NCBI GenBank assembly: GCA_002329155.1 | Contig: DCXY01000015.1 | Span: forward strand, 5,232-69,231 | DNA from: Stenotrophomonas sp. UBA2124 | Lineage (GTDB): Bacteria; Pseudomonadota; Gammaproteobacteria; Xanthomonadales; Xanthomonadaceae | Direction: 5' to 3' | DNA: 64,000 nucleotides | Shown here: positions 60,449 through 64,000 of the stretch, piece by piece | How positions within the stretch are numbered: position 1 is the first letter of the stretch | Layout: each line of letters opens with the position of its first letter | The notes under the pieces: model-generated | Databases searched by the model: none | Told to the model about the DNA's origin: nothing | The model's input: only the letters and a program-made list of their open reading frames with translations | Made by a program: the position numbers and the translations under genes

Positions 60449-61903
60449 ATGCTGATCATTCCACTGCACAAACCCCTGCGGCTGGCCACGTTCCCGTGGG
60501 TGACCATGGCGCTGGTACTGGTCAATATCGCGGTGTTTTTCGGGTGGCAGTGGGGGGATTCGGAAAAGATGGCCGACGCGCAGGCCTGGTACCAGCAGTC
60601 GGGTTTGAGCGAGCAGGAGATGCCGGCCTACCGCAGGCATCTGATCGCCACCGGCCAGGTGGAGGCGCTGCGCAGGTTCGAGGCGCTGCCCGAGGACGAG
60701 CGCCCGGACTACGTTGGCAGCTCAACCCTTACCGACGTGGCCTTCCAGCAGGCGCTGCAGCAGGGCGGGTTGTTCGAGGACGAACAGGTGCGCGCTGCCT
60801 GGCAGCCGCTGCGCCGGCAGTACCAGGCGCGGCTGGATGAGGTGTTCACCCTGCGCCACCTGCTGCGCAGCTCGGAGTGGTCGCTGCCGCGCATGCTGTC
60901 CTCCACCTTCCTGCATGCCGATTTCATGCACCTGCTCGGCAACATGGTGTTCCTGGTGATTCTGGGCCTGTTGCTGGAAGGTGCGCTGGGTGGCGGTCGT
61001 TTCCTGGCCGTGTACCTGCTTGGGGCACTGGGGTCGAGTGTGGCCAGCCTGCTGTGGCGCTGGGGCGAGGCCGGTGGCGGGTTGGGGGCTTCAGGCGCCG
61101 TTGCCGCGGTGATGGGGGCGTTCTGCGTGGTCTGGGGCCTGCGCCAGGTGCGCTTCTTCTATTGGTTTGGTGTGGTGTTCAATTATGTGCGCGCACCGGC
61201 CATCTGGCTGTTGCCGGCGTGGCTGGGCTGGGAGGTCTACAACCTGCTGGCCAACAAGGATGCGGGAATCGGCTTTGATGCTCATGCCGGTGGCCTGATA
61301 TGCGGTGCGGCGCTGGGCGGGGTGCTGGTGCTGGCCCGGCAGACGCGCGAACACTACATGCTCGAAGACGCGCCCGAACAGGCGGCGGACACGCGCTGGG
61401 AACAGGCGCAGCGGCATATGGGGCGCATGGAAACCGGCCCGGCCGAGCGGTTGCTGGCCGAGCTTGCCGCCGAGCAGCCGCAGTGGCTGGATGTGGCCAT
61501 TGCCCGCTACCGGGTGGCGCGCAATGCAGGCAATGCGGCTGACATGCGCTCGCGCTCGCTGGCCGTGCTGTCACTGCCGGCCGATGACCGCAACAGCCAG
61601 CAGGTGCAACAGGACCTGCTCAAGCCATTGTTGGCCGAGCCGGCAGGCCTGTCGCCAGCGGAAGCGCGGCAACTGCTGGCGCTTTGCCTGTCAGCGGGCT
61701 GGCTGGTCGAAGCGGAGAGCCTGCTGCTCGGCAGCAGCGGCATGCCCGAGGACGAACTGGCGCAGGGCTGGTTGAAGCTGGCGCTGCGCCACGCCGAGCT
61801 GCACGCACCGGCACAGCGGCAACGTGTGCTGGAGTTGCTGGAACAGCGTTACCCGGGAACGCCACAGGCCGGCAAGGCGCGTTTTCTGCTGGAGAACAGT
61901 TGA
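60449..61903 (+). CDS. rhomboid-family protein with C-terminal helical extension
   Basis: A 484-residue protein. Residues 1-300 are a rhomboid core with a soluble insertion of about 110 residues after the first helix. Asn165 lies in HLLGNM, nucleophile Ser215 in GASGAVAAVMG, and His279 in DAHAGGLICGA. The remaining ~180 residues are soluble, with alternating helices that look like TPR-type hairpins (AERLLAELAAEQPQWLDVAIARYRV and later). It is an intramembrane protease fused to a protein-interaction tail; the substrate is unknown. Confidence 0.88.
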   Translation: MLIIPLHKPLRLATFPWVTMALVLVNIAVFFGWQWGDSEKMADAQAWYQQSGLSEQEMPAYRRHLIATGQVEALRRFEALPEDERPDYVGSSTLTDVAFQQALQQGGLFEDEQVRAAWQPLRRQYQARLDEVFTLRHLLRSSEWSLPRMLSSTFLHADFMHLLGNMVFLVILGLLLEGALGGGRFLAVYLLGALGSSVASLLWRWGEAGGGLGASGAVAAVMGAFCVVWGLRQVRFFYWFGVVFNYVRAPAIWLLPAWLGWEVYNLLANKDAGIGFDAHAGGLICGAALGGVLVLARQTREHYMLEDAPEQAADTRWEQAQRHMGRMETGPAERLLAELAAEQPQWLDVAIARYRVARNAGNAADMRSRSLAVLSLPADDRNSQQVQQDLLKPLLAEPAGLSPAEARQLLALCLSAGWLVEAESLLLGSSGMPEDELAQGWLKLALRHAELHAPAQRQRVLELLEQRYPGTPQAGKARFLLENS

Positions 61904-61973
61904 GCGCCGGGGCAGGCACCCGACTGCTCGGGCAGGTTTCAGCCATGTCACCGTGTGTGTGACCGGCGATTGA

Positions 61974-63242
61974 TCAGGCCGGTTGCGGGCTCAGGGCCTG
62001 GCGTGCGGCTTCCAGTTTGCGCCGCTGCTCCTCGTCCTCGCAGTTGGGCAGGGCCTGATCCAGCAGCTGCAGCGCCTCGCTGTCGCGGCCGTAGCGTTCG
62101 CCCCGCAGCAGGGCTGCCTGCAAGGCCCACTGCGCTGCCTGCGGCGAACGCGGCCAAGCCTTGATCATCGCCAGCTGGGCATCCAGTTGCAGCTGCAGCA
62201 GCCCGCCCATGCGCGCACGTTCGGCCAACAGGTTGGCCTGCTCGGCATCGGCTGGGGTGAAGCCGGGGTCCAGCTCCAGCGTTTCACGCAGCACGGTCAA
62301 AGCCTGGCGTTCCTGCTTTTCCATCAGCAGGCGGCTGATGTACTGGCGGCCATGCTCACGCAGTGCCTCGCTGGCGCCATCACGGCGCAGCAGGCGCTGG
62401 TAAAGCTCGTGCACGGGCAGGTCCACGGCGCGGCTGCGGATGGCACCACGCAGCACGTCCCTGGCAGCGTCCGGGTGGCCTTCGCGGATGAAGTGCTCGG
62501 CCTCGTCCAGTACCGATTGGTCTGGCAAATGGCGCGACAGCCGCTCGGGCGCGCCTTCGGGCTCGAAGCCCAGCGCGTCGTGGTACTGGTAGACCAGATA
62601 GCCGAGCAGGTGGAACGCGGAGAACAGGCCCCAGACGCTGAAGAATGTGAGCACCAGCTCGCCGACGATGGGCGGCATGTAGGTGTGCAGCCAGGTGCCG
62701 GCTGTAAGGGCGCTGGCCTGGATCACGAACAGCAGCAGGAAGGCAGCCAGATAGGGCCAGCCGATGCGCATGGCCAGAGTGATGGAGGTGGCCGGGTTGG
62801 CGGCCATGCGCAGGCTGCCGTCCATCGCCAGCGAGATCACGCAGCCCGGCTGCAGGAACACCACCGCCGCCAGCGTCAGCAGGCCGATGACCGGGCCAAG
62901 GAATACGGCCACGACCACCACCACGATGCCCATCAGGATCATCAGCGCCAACAGCCGCATCACCGTGCCGTCGGTGGAGCCCAGCGTGTGTTCCGGTGAG
63001 GTCAGGCGGCCATGCGCGGTTTCGCGCAGTATCTCGAAGGCATAGCGGTAGATGGCGATCCAGGTGATGCCTGCAAGAATCCAGCCGATGCCCGGCAGCA
63101 GGCCGGACAGTGTGCACAGCGTCAGCGCGATCAACGAGTACAGTGCCGGCCCGCGCAGGGGGTAGAGCGTGATGGACGGCAGGCGCTGCCAGAACGGCTC
63201 GGGCCTGAGTGCAGGCTTGCTGCGGTGACGCGGGTCTTCCAT
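61974..63242 (-). CDS. membrane protein with TPR-like C-terminus
   Basis: A 422-residue protein. About six hydrophobic helices lie in residues 30-245 (including LMILMGIVVVVVAVFLGPV). A soluble C-terminal half of helical pairs (VLDEAEHFIREGHPDAARDVL, ALTVLRETLELDPGF) is TPR-like. I do not recognise a named family; the membrane half has the look of DUF4013-type proteins. It converges on the preceding rhomboid-family gene, which also ends in a TPR-like tail. Confidence 0.75.
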   Translation of the reverse strand: MEDPRHRSKPALRPEPFWQRLPSITLYPLRGPALYSLIALTLCTLSGLLPGIGWILAGITWIAIYRYAFEILRETAHGRLTSPEHTLGSTDGTVMRLLALMILMGIVVVVVAVFLGPVIGLLTLAAVVFLQPGCVISLAMDGSLRMAANPATSITLAMRIGWPYLAAFLLLFVIQASALTAGTWLHTYMPPIVGELVLTFFSVWGLFSAFHLLGYLVYQYHDALGFEPEGAPERLSRHLPDQSVLDEAEHFIREGHPDAARDVLRGAIRSRAVDLPVHELYQRLLRRDGASEALREHGRQYISRLLMEKQERQALTVLRETLELDPGFTPADAEQANLLAERARMGGLLQLQLDAQLAMIKAWPRSPQAAQWALQAALLRGERYGRDSEALQLLDQALPNCEDEEQRRKLEAARQALSPQPA

Positions 63243-63343
63243 GGCATTTCCCCAGAGTGCAGCCGCGATTGTGGGGCGGCGACGGGGCGCGGGCAATGGG
63301 CTGAACGGGGGGGCGGCGCTGGGGCATCGCCCCCGTCTGTATG

Positions 63344-64000
63344 TCAGCGTTTACCGCCGAAGATGCCGCCCAGGATGCCGCGCACGATCTGGTTGCCCAG
63401 CTTGGTACCGACCGTGCGGGTGGTCTGCTTGGCCATGGTTTCGATCATGCCCTGGCGGCGCTTGGTGCCGAAGATGGCGTCCTTGATGGCCTGGCTGAAA
63501 CCGCCTTGGTCCTGCTCGTCCTGCTCGCGGCTGCGGGCCTTGGGCGCGTCGGCCTGTTCAACGGCCTTCTGCGCGCGCTGGGCCAGCATTTCAGCGGCCG
63601 ATTCGCGGTTGATGGCGGTGTCGTAGCGCGGGCCGACCGGGCTGCCTGCGCGCACCTGCGCGCGCTCGGCATCGGTGATGGCGCCCATGCGGCAGCGCGG
63701 CGGCGCGATCATGGTTTTCTGCACGGGCGAGGGGATGCCCTTGTCCTGCAGCGTGGAGACCAGCGCCTCGCCGGTGCCCAGCTGCGACAGCGTGGCCACC
63801 ACGTCGAGCTTGGGGTTGGGGACGAAGGTTTCCGCGGCGGTCTTCACTGCCTTCTGGTCGCGCGGGGTGAAGGCACGCAGCGCGTGCTGCACGCGGTTGC
63901 CCAGCTGGCCCAGGATGTTGGCCGGCACGTCGTCCGGGAACTGCGAGCAGAAATACACACCCACGCCCTTGGAGCGGATCAGCCGCACCACCTGCTCGAT
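63344..64000 (-). CDS. HerA-like ATPase (DUF853), C-terminal part
   Basis: The last 218 residues of a protein that continues beyond the window. It contains IRSKGVGVYFCSQFPDDVPANILGQLGNRVQHALRAFTPRDQKAV, the conserved C-terminal half of the P-loop ATPase domain of YjgR/DUF853 proteins. PPRCRMGAITDAER follows, then a basic tail with IVRGILGGIFGGKR. The Walker A lies outside the window. Members are HerA/FtsK-like hexameric ATPases of uncertain cellular role. Confidence 0.9.
   Translation of the reverse strand: MEQVVRLIRSKGVGVYFCSQFPDDVPANILGQLGNRVQHALRAFTPRDQKAVKTAAETFVPNPKLDVVATLSQLGTGEALVSTLQDKGIPSPVQKTMIAPPRCRMGAITDAERAQVRAGSPVGPRYDTAINRESAAEMLAQRAQKAVEQADAPKARSREQDEQDQGGFSQAIKDAIFGTKRRQGMIETMAKQTTRTVGTKLGNQIVRGILGGIFGGKR

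Overview
The window looks like chromosomal DNA of a gammaproteobacterium of the Xanthomonadaceae, most likely Stenotrophomonas or a close relative. The evidence is the high G+C coding DNA, three very large TonB-dependent receptors, paired M13 peptidases, a perfect Clp/CRP-type operator, and palindromic repeats that begin with GTAG and share the core CCCGGGTAAGC, which resemble the SMAG-type REPs known from Stenotrophomonas. The genus is inferred. There is no rRNA, CRISPR array, prophage or intact insertion sequence.

Layout. 0-2.4 kb: tRNA-Asn, a small zinc-ribbon membrane protein and an unrecognised two-gene cassette. 2.5-7.3 kb: a tonB plus TonB-dependent receptor pair and a SIMPL-domain protein. 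7.4-17.2 kb: a conserved housekeeping block (maf/yhdE, rng, yhdP, tldD, darP, pmbA). 17.3-24.5 kb: a DUF4870 protein, xseB-ispA, tilS, an alkaline phosphatase lipoprotein and a dicarboxylate-type symporter.

24.5-32.0 kb is the most interesting stretch: six genes in the order and approximate sizes of the Pseudomonas functional-amyloid operon fapABCDEF. A near-consensus sigma-54 promoter lies just upstream and a long dyad about 150-190 bp further up. A convergent gene at the far end encodes a sigma-54 activator with an intact GAFTGA loop, and its own upstream region carries a perfect TGTGA-N6-TCACA Clp/CRP site. The parts suggest a chain Clp -> sigma-54 activator -> amyloid operon; that chain is inference.

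32-44 kb: two NlpC/P60 hydrolases, slyD, a DUF418 protein, glutathione reductase with a 23-codon upstream ORF, a 0.7-kb array of four tandem palindromic units, an EamA transporter, an alkyltransferase-like protein, a rhomboid protease, and two M13 peptidases. One of the M13 peptidases has lost a zinc-ligand histidine. 44-54 kb is a rearranged region: an FAD oxidoreductase gene whose last ~590 bp reappear as an orphan copy 5 kb downstream, with an internally deleted IS3-family element and a TonB-dependent receptor between the copies. A second receptor follows, and both receptor genes share the same promoter/palindrome. 54-64 kb returns to housekeeping genes (mrp, dcd, HIT, dienelactone hydrolase, rimO, DUF3025, greB, a second rhomboid protein, a membrane protein and the C-terminal end of a HerA-like ATPase that runs off the window).

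Coordinates, stems and motif matches were read by eye. Family assignments come from recognised motifs and gene order, not from database searches.
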